From Planctomycetaceae bacterium (lineage in GTDB: Bacteria; Planctomycetota; Planctomycetia; Planctomycetales; Planctomycetaceae), in NCBI GenBank assembly GCA_021732785.1, contig JAKFUG010000061.1, positions 1-56,678 on the forward strand: 56,678 nucleotides of DNA, given 5' to 3'. This document shows positions 8,270 to 16,388 of the stretch, piece after piece. The notes below the pieces were generated by a model. That model worked only from the letters and a program-made list of their open reading frames with translations, searched no databases and was not told where the DNA came from. Numbering within the stretch: position 1 is the stretch's first letter; each line of letters opens with the position of its first letter. The position numbers and the translations under genes were made by a program.

Positions 8270-8283
8270 TCGGAACATTCCGA
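8270..8283. promoter_or_regulatory. Candidate ArsR operator palindrome
   Basis: TCGGAACATTCCGA is a 6+6 palindrome with a 2-base centre, 25 bases upstream of the chosen ArsR start. An AT-rich ATAATAT precedes it. Position and symmetry fit autoregulation by the ArsR protein; binding is inferred. Confidence 0.55.
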
Positions 8284-8349
8284 CATGTCAACATACAGAG
8301 TTCCCCCATTCGCTTGCGCTTTGCCGGCCCCAGCGCTACCGCGCTTTCA

Positions 8350-8380
8350 AAAGAAGAGACCCAGGATCGGAATCCCTGGG
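8350..8380 (-). terminator. Rho-independent terminator for the DUF1501 gene
   Basis: On the minus strand, just after the DUF1501 stop (8385), a stem CCCAGG...CCTGGG (8360-8380 in plus coordinates, 9-base loop) is followed by the T-rich tail TCTCTTCTTTT. Stem plus T tract is the standard intrinsic terminator layout. Confidence 0.6.
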
Positions 8381-8384
8381 CTTC

Positions 8385-9896
8385 CTAGGCGAGCAATTCC
8401 GGTCGCACCTGGCCGTCACCCGCGATGGGGTACGGGCGATGTTGTTGGTCGTGAACCACCGCATGCGGGTCGATGCCGAGCAGATGAAACGTCGTCGCCT
8501 GGATGTCTTTCGGCGAGATCGGCGTATCGGCCACGGTGCCACCGATCTTGTCGCTGCGGCCGACAACCGCGCCCCGTTTCACGCCACCGCCGGCAAGAGC
8601 CATGGAGTAGACCTGCGACCAATGATGACGAGCGGCACCAACGGGCTTCGAATCAATCTGCGGTGTTCGGCCGTGTTCACTCAGACACAGAACCAGCGTG
8701 TCTTCCAGCATCCCGCGTTGTTCGAGATCCAGGATCAACGCGGAAAAGGCGGCATCAAATCCCGGTAACAGGTACTGCTTCAACCGGGGATAGTGGTTTT
8801 GATGCGTGTCCCACGCGCCGCTGAAATACGTGCCGTAGGCATCCCAGAAGACGCTGACGAATTGGCTCCCCGCTTCGACCAACCGCCGCGCGGCAAGACA
8901 CGATTGGCCGAACAGCGTATGGCCATACCGCTCGCGCATCGTGGGCGTTTCTTTCGTAACATCCAGCGCTTCACGCACCGCGGGTGATGTCAGCAGCGAC
9001 ATGGCCCGGGCTTGCTGCGAATTGTATATCCGCGCGGTCGCGGCGCGATCGATGGAACTCCGCGCGGTGTCGAGTTGCTCCAGCAGCACCTTGCGTTCAT
9101 TGAACCGGTTGATCGTCACCTGTTCCTGAAATTGCCCGGCTCCATCGAAAACGAACTTGCCGCCCGGCTCAATCGACGAATACGGATCGGTGTATTCCTT
9201 CGTCTGTTCATGACGGCATTTTGGAGCGACAGTGAGCGGTTTTCCCTCAAATTTCGCCCACACGGGATCGTATTGCTGACCCAGAAATGCCGCATACGGA
9301 CCGGCCAGCAAGCCGAGATCGTCGACCTGCGAATTGAAGACCCACGGCAAGCCCATGTGCCGCGGGACGCCTGAAACTGCCGTCCGACCAGCATCGCGCT
9401 GCGACCACATGTAATCAGCGATCGACCCCACATACGGCCAGAGCGTAGGATCGCGCGGTTTCGTCTCCACGTCGGTCGTGTAGGCCGGCATTCCATTCAG
9501 CGCATAGGCCACACAATGCAGCGGAAAGGGATGCGTCATCGACCGTACGATGGTCAGCCGATCGGTCACGCGCGCCGTCTGCGGCAGGCCTTCACAAATC
9601 GGCACGCCGGGAAGAGATGATGCGATGCCCCGGAGTTCACCCTGAATTTCCACCGGCGCATCGGGCTTGGGGTCAAAGGTTTCGTGTTGTGGTGCTGCTC
9701 CAAAGAGGAACAGCATGATGCACCGTTTCGCTTTGCCAAAACCGGGAGCCAGCGCTGCGGGATCGTCGACCGCGGCCAACAACGGGGCGGCATTTCCGAG
9801 CGTTAATCCATAGAGACCGAGTCCACCGACGTGCAACAGATCGCGTCGCGACACGCCATCGCACATTCGCCGTTGTGACCCGAGCAGCCTCAACAT
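8385..9896 (-). CDS. DUF1501 family protein with Tat signal
   Basis: A 503-residue member of DUF1501, a sulfatase/alkaline-phosphatase-like family greatly expanded in planctomycetes. The N-terminus carries a twin-arginine signal (SRRDLLHVGGLGLYGLTL), indicating folded export. Recognisable stretches are CIMLFLFGAAPQHETFDPKP, the SMTHPFPLHCVAY region, GSQFVSVFWDAYG then WDTHQNHYPRLKQYL, LVLCLSEHGRTP and HHWSQVYSMALAGGGV. Length is typical. GGAAGG nine bases before the ATG on the minus strand supports the start. DUF1501 genes often stand beside DUF1549/PSD1 cytochrome-like genes, but none is adjacent here. The enzymatic role is not established; sulfatase-related chemistry is suspected. Confidence 0.93.
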   Translation of the reverse strand: MLRLLGSQRRMCDGVSRRDLLHVGGLGLYGLTLGNAAPLLAAVDDPAALAPGFGKAKRCIMLFLFGAAPQHETFDPKPDAPVEIQGELRGIASSLPGVPICEGLPQTARVTDRLTIVRSMTHPFPLHCVAYALNGMPAYTTDVETKPRDPTLWPYVGSIADYMWSQRDAGRTAVSGVPRHMGLPWVFNSQVDDLGLLAGPYAAFLGQQYDPVWAKFEGKPLTVAPKCRHEQTKEYTDPYSSIEPGGKFVFDGAGQFQEQVTINRFNERKVLLEQLDTARSSIDRAATARIYNSQQARAMSLLTSPAVREALDVTKETPTMRERYGHTLFGQSCLAARRLVEAGSQFVSVFWDAYGTYFSGAWDTHQNHYPRLKQYLLPGFDAAFSALILDLEQRGMLEDTLVLCLSEHGRTPQIDSKPVGAARHHWSQVYSMALAGGGVKRGAVVGRSDKIGGTVADTPISPKDIQATTFHLLGIDPHAVVHDQQHRPYPIAGDGQVRPELLA

Positions 9897-9987
9897 GACC
9901 GCTTACCTTCCGAACAAAACACATCAACAGCCATCGATCCTCGTCTGTCGAGGTGGGAACGTCAAGCGGAAACGAATCGCAGCGGAG

Positions 9988-10113
9988 AATGGGTGGTGGT
10001 ACAGTTTGAAGAGACGGGGCAGGGGCCCCGTCCTATGAATGATCGGTTTTTGATCGATCATGATAGGTCGGGGCCCCCGCCCCGACTCTTTGGCGGCAAA
10101 CTGGACCACCATT
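9988..10113. repeat. Long imperfect inverted repeat upstream of the Gfo/Idh gene
   Basis: The 350-base gap 9897-10246 holds no gene but does hold a large inverted repeat. Core arms 10009-10045 and 10054-10090 match at most positions (GGGGCAGGGGCCCCGTCCTA against GGGGCGGGGGCCCCGACCTA), with TTTTT in the loop. The similarity continues outward to AATGGGTGGTGG near 9988 and its complement near 10113. A structure this long with diverged arms resembles a miniature mobile palindrome more than a terminator. Confidence 0.7.
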
Positions 10114-10246
10114 AGAGACTGTGGAGCGGCGCGCCGTCTTCGTTGCTTGCCGACACATCAAAAAAACGGCATGCTTGACTCACGGTTGAACCACGGTTTC
10201 ACGGAATCGCAGGTTCGTTGTTGTTGTCAACGGAGGAGTCCACACC

Positions 10247-11539
10247 ATGGCTGCATTGGATCGTCGCGAGTTTCTGCAAACGTCCACGTTGGCGGCCGCC
10301 GCAGTGTTGGCTCCGGGAGCATTTGTCGGGGCGGCGCAGGTGGACAGTCCCAGCGATCAGATCACGGCAGCAGTGATTGGTTGCGGACGCGGATTGGCGC
10401 ATGCGGCGGCGATCAACAATTCACCGAAGGCGCGCATCGCTTACCTCTGTGATGTCGACAAAAAACGACTTGCCGCCGGCATGAAGAACGTCGACGCAAA
10501 GGTCACCGACAAAAAGGTGCCGATGCCCGAACCCATCGGTGACCTGCGACGAGCGCTCGATGATCCGAAGCTCGATGCCGTCTTCATTGCCACCTGCAAC
10601 CACTGGCATTCCATCGCAGCGATCATGGCGTGCCAGGCGGGCAAACACGTCTACGTGGAAAAACCCGGCAGTCATAACGCATGGGAGGGGCAGCAACTCA
10701 TCGCCGCAGCCCGGAAGCACAAACGCGTGGTGCAGATGGGCAACCAGCGCCGCAGTTGGCCGGCGATCATCGAAGCCATTGAGAAGTTGCGTGCGGGTAC
10801 CATCGGCAAACTGCTGTATGCCCGCTGCTGGTATGACGCCACACGATTAAGCATCGGGACCGGCAAGCCCGTGCCCGTGCCGGAGAACCTCGATTTCGCG
10901 TTGTGGCAAGGTGCGGCCCCAGAGCGGCCGTACAAAGACAATCTCGTCCATTACAACTGGCACTGGCATTGGCACTACGGCGGCGGTGAAATGGCCAACA
11001 ACGGCATCCATGCGCTCGATGTTGCCCGTTGGGGTCTCGGCGTCACCTACCCCAAATCGGTGAGCTTCAGCGGTGGCCGCTACCATTTTCAGGACGATCA
11101 GGAAACGCCCGATACCGCCACTGCGGTCTTTGATTTCGGCGACGTCGGCTGCACCTGGGAAGGGAGCAGTTGCCACGGCCGACGACCGGAGAAGCACCCG
11201 ATTGTGGCGTTCTACGGCACGGAAGGTTCACTCCACATCAACGACCCGAACTACACGATCTACGACCTCAAGGGCGAACTCGTCGGCGAAGGGAAAGGGA
11301 GCGGCGGCGAGCAGGGCCACATCGACAATTTTCTGGACTGCATCAAAACCGGGAAGACGCCCAATTCGGAAATTGAGATCGGCCAGACCAGTACGCTGCT
11401 GTGCCACCTCGCGAACATCAGCTACCGCACTGGCCGGTTAATCCGGTTCGACGGCGAGAAGAAGGCGATCATCGACGATGTCGACTCGCTGAAGTTCTGG
11501 AAGCGGGAATACCGCAACGGCTGGGAGCCGCAGGTGTAG
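10247..11539 (+). CDS. Gfo/Idh/MocA family oxidoreductase, Tat-exported
   Basis: A 430-residue NAD(P)-dependent oxidoreductase family protein acting on sugars or their derivatives. Residues 1-30 are a twin-arginine signal (DRREFLQTSTLAAAAVLA). The Rossmann part follows with AAVIGCGRGLAHAAAIN, YLCDVDKKRL and FIATCNHWHSIAAIMAC. The family motif EKP appears in HVYVEKPGSHN. The C-terminal domain has the His/Trp-rich HWHWHYGGGEMANNGIHALD, typical of the planctomycete subgroup. GGAGGAG at 10232-10238 supports the ATG. Export of a cofactor-binding enzyme by Tat is normal for this subgroup. Its substrate is unknown. It is separated by the long inverted repeat from the divergent DUF1501 gene. Confidence 0.93.
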   Translation: MAALDRREFLQTSTLAAAAVLAPGAFVGAAQVDSPSDQITAAVIGCGRGLAHAAAINNSPKARIAYLCDVDKKRLAAGMKNVDAKVTDKKVPMPEPIGDLRRALDDPKLDAVFIATCNHWHSIAAIMACQAGKHVYVEKPGSHNAWEGQQLIAAARKHKRVVQMGNQRRSWPAIIEAIEKLRAGTIGKLLYARCWYDATRLSIGTGKPVPVPENLDFALWQGAAPERPYKDNLVHYNWHWHWHYGGGEMANNGIHALDVARWGLGVTYPKSVSFSGGRYHFQDDQETPDTATAVFDFGDVGCTWEGSSCHGRRPEKHPIVAFYGTEGSLHINDPNYTIYDLKGELVGEGKGSGGEQGHIDNFLDCIKTGKTPNSEIEIGQTSTLLCHLANISYRTGRLIRFDGEKKAIIDDVDSLKFWKREYRNGWEPQV

Positions 11540-11589
11540 TGTTTCACGGGCTCAGCGGGACTCAGGACACTGCCAAGGTCCACTGCTGC

Positions 11590-14500
11590 CTATTGCAAAT
11601 CGGGGTAGAGCAACGAAATCTGGCGGTTCTGCAATTCCTGCACAAAGGCAGTGCGGGTGTTCGGATTGTTCCCCAGCCGGACCGAGAAAAACTCGCGCTG
11701 TTGCATTTCAAAGAAACCCGCCGGGCCCGCGGTGAAACCGGCGTTGGCGAATTGCGTGCTGTAATCTGCCAGGTGCGCATTCAGCGAATAATCGTCGCGG
11801 TGATAAACGTAGCGACCGCCGACCATCCCACTAGCCGTAAACCGTGAGTCCCCCGTGAGTGGTGTCGAGCTGACCCAATTGCGGCCGGCGTTGGATCCCT
11901 GCCGAATGGTCACCGTCTGGAACTGATTGTTCCGTTCGCGATCCATCACGTCAAACAGATCCAGCAAAGCCCCCGAGGTCGAGTCGACGCAGCGAATGTT
12001 CAGCGTAGGATCGAACTGATAGAACTTCCAACTGCCATTGGCCTGCTGATGGGGGATCACGACGGACATGTGCGTCAGACCATCCTTTGCATCGCCGTAA
12101 TCGATAGCGAGCGCATCGATCCCGAAAGCGAGCAGCAGTTTTTGATACACGATGGCGTAGCCGCCGCAGAACACCGCCCCGCGATCGGGCCGAAAGAGTC
12201 GGTAATAGCTGTCCGAGACGGGTTTATCGGTCACGAAGGGCAATGTGGCATCGGCATCCGACTGGTCCAGCGCATCGTCGATATTCCGCGCGGTCCAATT
12301 CAAGAGATAGTTGGCAATCGCGAACTTGTCGCGATTTTGAATGGCCTGCGCCAAACCTGGTGTCTGGGCAATGATCTCGTTCTTGAGTTCGGTGTCGTCC
12401 GGAATGGGCACGAGGGTCTTGTCGATGGTTCCCCCCGGAACCTGCATCGTGCGCCAGTTCGTGCCGTCGTCAGTGCGAACACTCCACGTGGAGGACGTGG
12501 AAGCCGCGCCAAAGAGGTCGGCACGGCCATCGCGGTTATAATCGCGCACCCAGGTGGTGGTCCACGAGGTCGTCTCGGACCATTGGCCCAGATCAACGAT
12601 TTCGAATCCGGTACCGTTGTGCGATAGCCGCTTCCAACTTCCGGTGGTCACATCGCGCGTGAGAATGGTGTCGCGGGAAGCCTCCAGAAAATTACCTACG
12701 GAAGTGAGTTCCTGGGGGCGATTCGCGGCGGTTTGAGCGACAACGGTGGACGCGGCAGTCGCGCCGTCGAATGCAATCTGCCGCCACTCGCCGGAGATCG
12801 CGTCGTGTCCATACAATGCCTGTCGACCGGTTCCCTGCAAGTCGGCCGCGACCACGCTTTCCCACGATCCCCCTGGCTGCCACGTCCCCAGGTTGGTCAG
12901 GCGAAACTGATTGGAACCGGTCCACATAGCGTACCAGGCGCCGGTTTGCGCGTCGCGAGTGACAACCGCCTGGCGGCCATCGCCAAAGAAGCTGACGACG
13001 CGCGTATCGACATAGGTTTTACCCGCTGCCAGTCCGCTGAGACTGGACGAGGAGAACCCGCCTCCGGCATTCCACAATCCCTGCCACTGGTTGGTGACCG
13101 AATTGCGGGCGACGATCATCGATCGGCCGTTCCCCAGCAAGTCGGCCACTTGAAAATCGGTCCAGGTGACCGCCGTCGACCAGTTCCCGATCACCGTTGA
13201 AGTGACCACGCCGTTGACCGACCGCAGCAGTTGCCAATCGCCCGTACTGGCGTTCCGGGCGACGAGATCTTTCGTTCCGTTCCCATCGAAATCGACGGCA
13301 ACCATCGATTGCCAGGTTGTCGATGGACTCCAGTTTCCGATTTTCGAGACGGCTGGTGACACGGTGGTATAGGACGTCAGCCACCAATCCCCGGTGACAC
13401 TATCGCGAGCCAGAAAGTCGTCGTCGCCATCGCCGTTGAAGTCGATTCCAAATCGATCGTTGGCTCCGGTGCCATTCGCCGACCACGTGTTGAACCGGGT
13501 TGTCGTCATCTGCCCATTGACGACGGAAAGCGTCTGCCAGTTATTGGTGCCCGCTCCGCGACCAATGACATCCAGACGGCCATCGAGATCGAAGTGACCC
13601 ATTTGCAGATTGGTGGGATTGAAGCCGAACTCCGGATTCGTGAAGGTCTGTGTCGTGTAATTCGTTCCAGACGTTGATAGCAGCCCTTGCCACGATTGCG
13701 AATTCGAATCGAGTCCGATCAGATCGACTTTGGAATCGCCGTTGAAGTCACCGTGCCAGACTTTGGTATAGGTGGCATTCGGAGTCCAGGTGCCGATGAG
13801 ATTGGTTTGAATACTGGATGCGGAAGCCGTCAAGGCGTACCACCGGCCGGTCGACACCTGACGGGCAATCAGGTCTTCGCGGCCATCGAGATTGACATCC
13901 GCGACTTGCGCATCGGCATACGTTCCCGCCGCCCAGATGCTCACCTGGGCGGTGGAAAACCCGCTCCCGGCCGACCAGGTTAATCGCCATTCATTGGTCT
14001 GTGCATTGCGACCGATCACCGCTTTGCGGCCGGTTCCCCAGAAATCGATGGTGTTGATATCAACCCACGTCGTCCCCGGTGCCCAGTTTCCCACCGTCTT
14101 GAAATTGAAGGTGCTCGCCGAGTAGGAAACGCTCGTCCAATTGCCGGACACCGCGTCGCGCACGACGAGATCGGCACCCACTGTGCCATCGAAGTTATCA
14201 ACGACCGCGCTTGCCAGGTTGCTGCTGGAAACCGGGCTGACAAAGGTGGCGGACTGAAAACTGCCGTTCCCGCCGAAAAGCACGTTCCACGTGTTGGTCG
14301 TGGGATTCAAGGCCAGCACATCGTCGTAATGATCGCCATTGATGTCGGCAAACGTGACCGATTGCCAATTCACCCCGGTGTCCCACGTACCGATGAACCG
14401 GGACGCGTAATCGCTGCCGGAGACCGAAGTGGACACGGCCCACCGCCCGGTATTGCGGTCCATGGCAATCAGGTCGGCACGTCCATCGTGATTCAAATCC

Positions 14501-14868
14501 TGCACGGTCAGATATTGCAGGTCCAGGCCCGGAGTCCAGACGGCAACAACGCCCTTCGAATTTCCGGAACCCGACTTCCATTCGGCATTGAACTCGCCCG
14601 TGGCCGCGTCGAATTGAACGAGTTCCTGCTGTCCGTTGCCCCAGAGATCGCCAGTGACAACCACCGTTTCTGCAACCGGCGCGTTCCAGGAAGCGACACT
14701 GTTGTCCGAGGGCGAGGTCGTTCCCCCCGACAGGAGTTCACGGGACTCAAGGTATTCGACCATCGCGGGGGCCGTTGAAGGGCGACGACGGACAAGGCGC
14801 GGGCGAGCGGAGACGGTTTGGGACCGTGCCTCGCCAACCCACAACTTTGTCAGCCATGTCCACAACAT
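11590..14868 (-). CDS. FG-GAP/VCBS-repeat surface protein with transglutaminase-like C-terminal domain
   Basis: A 1,092-residue protein. Near the N-terminus, after a basic stretch, LESRELLS (residues 40-47) matches the LEPR-XLL-type motif seen at the start of many large planctomycete surface proteins. Residues ~50-820 hold about fifteen ~45-50-residue repeats, consensus W-x-P-G...W...V-ADxNGDGRxDLIARxxxTGxW, with DFNGDGDDD or similar Asp-rich loops likely to bind calcium; the number fits two seven-bladed propellers (inference). Residues 824-1092 form a separate domain with Cys901 in GAVFCGGYA, His933 in GLTHMSVVI and Asp953 in FYQFDPTLN, the order and context of a transglutaminase/papain-like triad. 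The frame extends to a TTG at 14916, but 14868 is the first ATG. Neighbours give no clue; the gene is convergent with the oxidoreductase. Confidence 0.85.
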   Translation of the reverse strand: MLWTWLTKLWVGEARSQTVSARPRLVRRRPSTAPAMVEYLESRELLSGGTTSPSDNSVASWNAPVAETVVVTGDLWGNGQQELVQFDAATGEFNAEWKSGSGNSKGVVAVWTPGLDLQYLTVQDLNHDGRADLIAMDRNTGRWAVSTSVSGSDYASRFIGTWDTGVNWQSVTFADINGDHYDDVLALNPTTNTWNVLFGGNGSFQSATFVSPVSSSNLASAVVDNFDGTVGADLVVRDAVSGNWTSVSYSASTFNFKTVGNWAPGTTWVDINTIDFWGTGRKAVIGRNAQTNEWRLTWSAGSGFSTAQVSIWAAGTYADAQVADVNLDGREDLIARQVSTGRWYALTASASSIQTNLIGTWTPNATYTKVWHGDFNGDSKVDLIGLDSNSQSWQGLLSTSGTNYTTQTFTNPEFGFNPTNLQMGHFDLDGRLDVIGRGAGTNNWQTLSVVNGQMTTTRFNTWSANGTGANDRFGIDFNGDGDDDFLARDSVTGDWWLTSYTTVSPAVSKIGNWSPSTTWQSMVAVDFDGNGTKDLVARNASTGDWQLLRSVNGVVTSTVIGNWSTAVTWTDFQVADLLGNGRSMIVARNSVTNQWQGLWNAGGGFSSSSLSGLAAGKTYVDTRVVSFFGDGRQAVVTRDAQTGAWYAMWTGSNQFRLTNLGTWQPGGSWESVVAADLQGTGRQALYGHDAISGEWRQIAFDGATAASTVVAQTAANRPQELTSVGNFLEASRDTILTRDVTTGSWKRLSHNGTGFEIVDLGQWSETTSWTTTWVRDYNRDGRADLFGAASTSSTWSVRTDDGTNWRTMQVPGGTIDKTLVPIPDDTELKNEIIAQTPGLAQAIQNRDKFAIANYLLNWTARNIDDALDQSDADATLPFVTDKPVSDSYYRLFRPDRGAVFCGGYAIVYQKLLLAFGIDALAIDYGDAKDGLTHMSVVIPHQQANGSWKFYQFDPTLNIRCVDSTSGALLDLFDVMDRERNNQFQTVTIRQGSNAGRNWVSSTPLTGDSRFTASGMVGGRYVYHRDDYSLNAHLADYSTQFANAGFTAGPAGFFEMQQREFFSVRLGNNPNTRTAFVQELQNRQISLLYPDLQ

Positions 14869-15553
14869 CAGGACCACGCCGCTTTCTCGAATCGACTCAT
14901 TCCCTGCCGGAGACAACGGTCTCCAATCCCTGCTCCGTCACTTCGCAGCGGTATCCCTTCGCAAGAACCGTTCCCGATGGCGACAATCGCGTCGACGAGG
15001 ATTGCCATCCCTCCGCATTCGCAAGCGTCAACCCCAACAATGCGCGCGGGCCCTGCTGAGGAGAAACGGCCATTAACGGCAATCGTCCACAACGTTTGTT
15101 GCTGAAATCGCCCTGAAATCCTCACGGCGTAGTGCCAGGATTGCGCATTCCCACTTTCACACGCAGTCCCGATCGACTGCTCGGCAAGAGTTGCCGATGA
15201 CGACGTTCGCACATCGAAGAACGCTGGCGAGAAGTCCGTTCACGGTAATCAGACGGCGATGCAATTCCGCGCGAGCAATAATTCCGGACTGAATCACCGC
15301 ACCGGCCAATTCCGCCGAAAGCCGATCGATTTGTATCGTGACTCGCGTGCAACATCTCCATGCTTCGCAAACAGAAGGCGACCTTCCTGAACATTGATCA
15401 CCGAAGCGCGCTTGCGAGTGGAAAGACCATGCAGTTTTTGCAACGGTCAGGCGGCTTTCATGCAACATCAAAATGGTGCGGGATCATCGCGCAAACACAT
15501 CGAACCCGCGAGTACCCTCGACCGAGTCACGATGATTCCGTATCATTCCCGGC
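14869..15553. other. 685-base divergent intergenic region
   Basis: Several overlapping frames cross it on both strands, but none has a supported start, recognisable product or consistent composition. A short perfect palindrome TCGGCAAGAGTTGCCGA lies at 15181-15197 and could be an operator. The word TGCAACATC occurs near 15348 and 15459. The region separates the divergent surface-protein gene and the phosphosulfolactate phosphatase gene and must contain both promoters. I see no RNA family. Confidence 0.4.
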
Positions 15554-16294
15554 ATGGTTCGGGACATCCGCGTGCATCTGCTGCCGGCGTTGTTCGAGCC
15601 GGAGGACGTTCGCGGCGGCATCGCTGTGATTCTCGACATTCTCCGAGCCTCGACCACGATCGTCCATGCGCTGGCCAACCGTGCGAAATGCGTCATCCCC
15701 ACACTGACTGTGGAAGACGCAATGACCACCGCGAACGGTTTCGCGCATCGCGCCGACTATCTCCTCGGCGGCGAGCGCGAAGGCGTCCTCATCGACGGTT
15801 TCGATTACGACAACAATCCCTTCGCCTACACCCGCGAAGGCGTGCAAGACAAAACGGTAATCTTCACCACCACCAACGGCACCAAAGCTCTGCTGCGAGC
15901 CGCGGCGGCGGATCGCGTGCTTATTGGTTCCTTCGTGAACCTGCAAGCGGTCGTCGATGTCCTTGCGGAAGACCAGCGACCGATTCACTTAGTCTGCGCA
16001 GGGACCAAGGGGAAAGTCACAGTCGAAGACACGCTGTGTGCCGGGGCGATCATTGACCGGCTGTTGCAGGAATTCGGCCAGCGCGATGACGATCTGATCG
16101 ATGATCAGGCCCAGCTTGCGCTCGCCAAGCATCTCCAGGCGAGCACCAGCGACGAAGACTTTCGCCGCGCGATGCGCAACAGTTTCGGCGGTCGCAACTG
16201 CCGCCGGTTGGGTTTCGATGCACAGATTGATCGTGCCGCGACGATGGACTTGTTCGACCTTGTTCCCGAGTATGACGGGGAACGGATTTCCTGA
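15554..16294 (+). CDS. comB: 2-phosphosulfolactate phosphatase (ComB family)
   Basis: A 246-residue magnesium-dependent phosphatase of the ComB family, which converts 2-phosphosulfolactate to sulfolactate, the second step of the archaeal coenzyme M route. The family signature is clear: IAVILDILRASTTIVHAL, GFDYDNNPFAYT where many members have GNSP, VIFTTTNGTKALL, and LVCAGTKGKVTVEDTLCAGAI. Bacterial members occur widely, often without the rest of the coenzyme M pathway, and their role there is less clear. No phosphosulfolactate synthase (ComA) or ComC is in the window. Length is typical. The start has no strong Shine-Dalgarno sequence. Family assignment is strong, in vivo substrate inferred. 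Confidence 0.88.
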   Translation: MVRDIRVHLLPALFEPEDVRGGIAVILDILRASTTIVHALANRAKCVIPTLTVEDAMTTANGFAHRADYLLGGEREGVLIDGFDYDNNPFAYTREGVQDKTVIFTTTNGTKALLRAAAADRVLIGSFVNLQAVVDVLAEDQRPIHLVCAGTKGKVTVEDTLCAGAIIDRLLQEFGQRDDDLIDDQAQLALAKHLQASTSDEDFRRAMRNSFGGRNCRRLGFDAQIDRAATMDLFDLVPEYDGERIS

Positions 16295-16388
16295 TCGCCA
16301 AGTTGAGCGCTCGGGATCACGCTAAGCGCAAGCGAATTTTAAATCCTCTTCTGACCACCAATCCCCCACTACCAACGACCAACCTCCC

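Noticed and set aside
15122-15394. 90-codon minus-strand ORF in the divergent gap
   Set aside because: No ribosome binding site, no hydrophobic or domain pattern, and overlapping frames on both strands are equally good.
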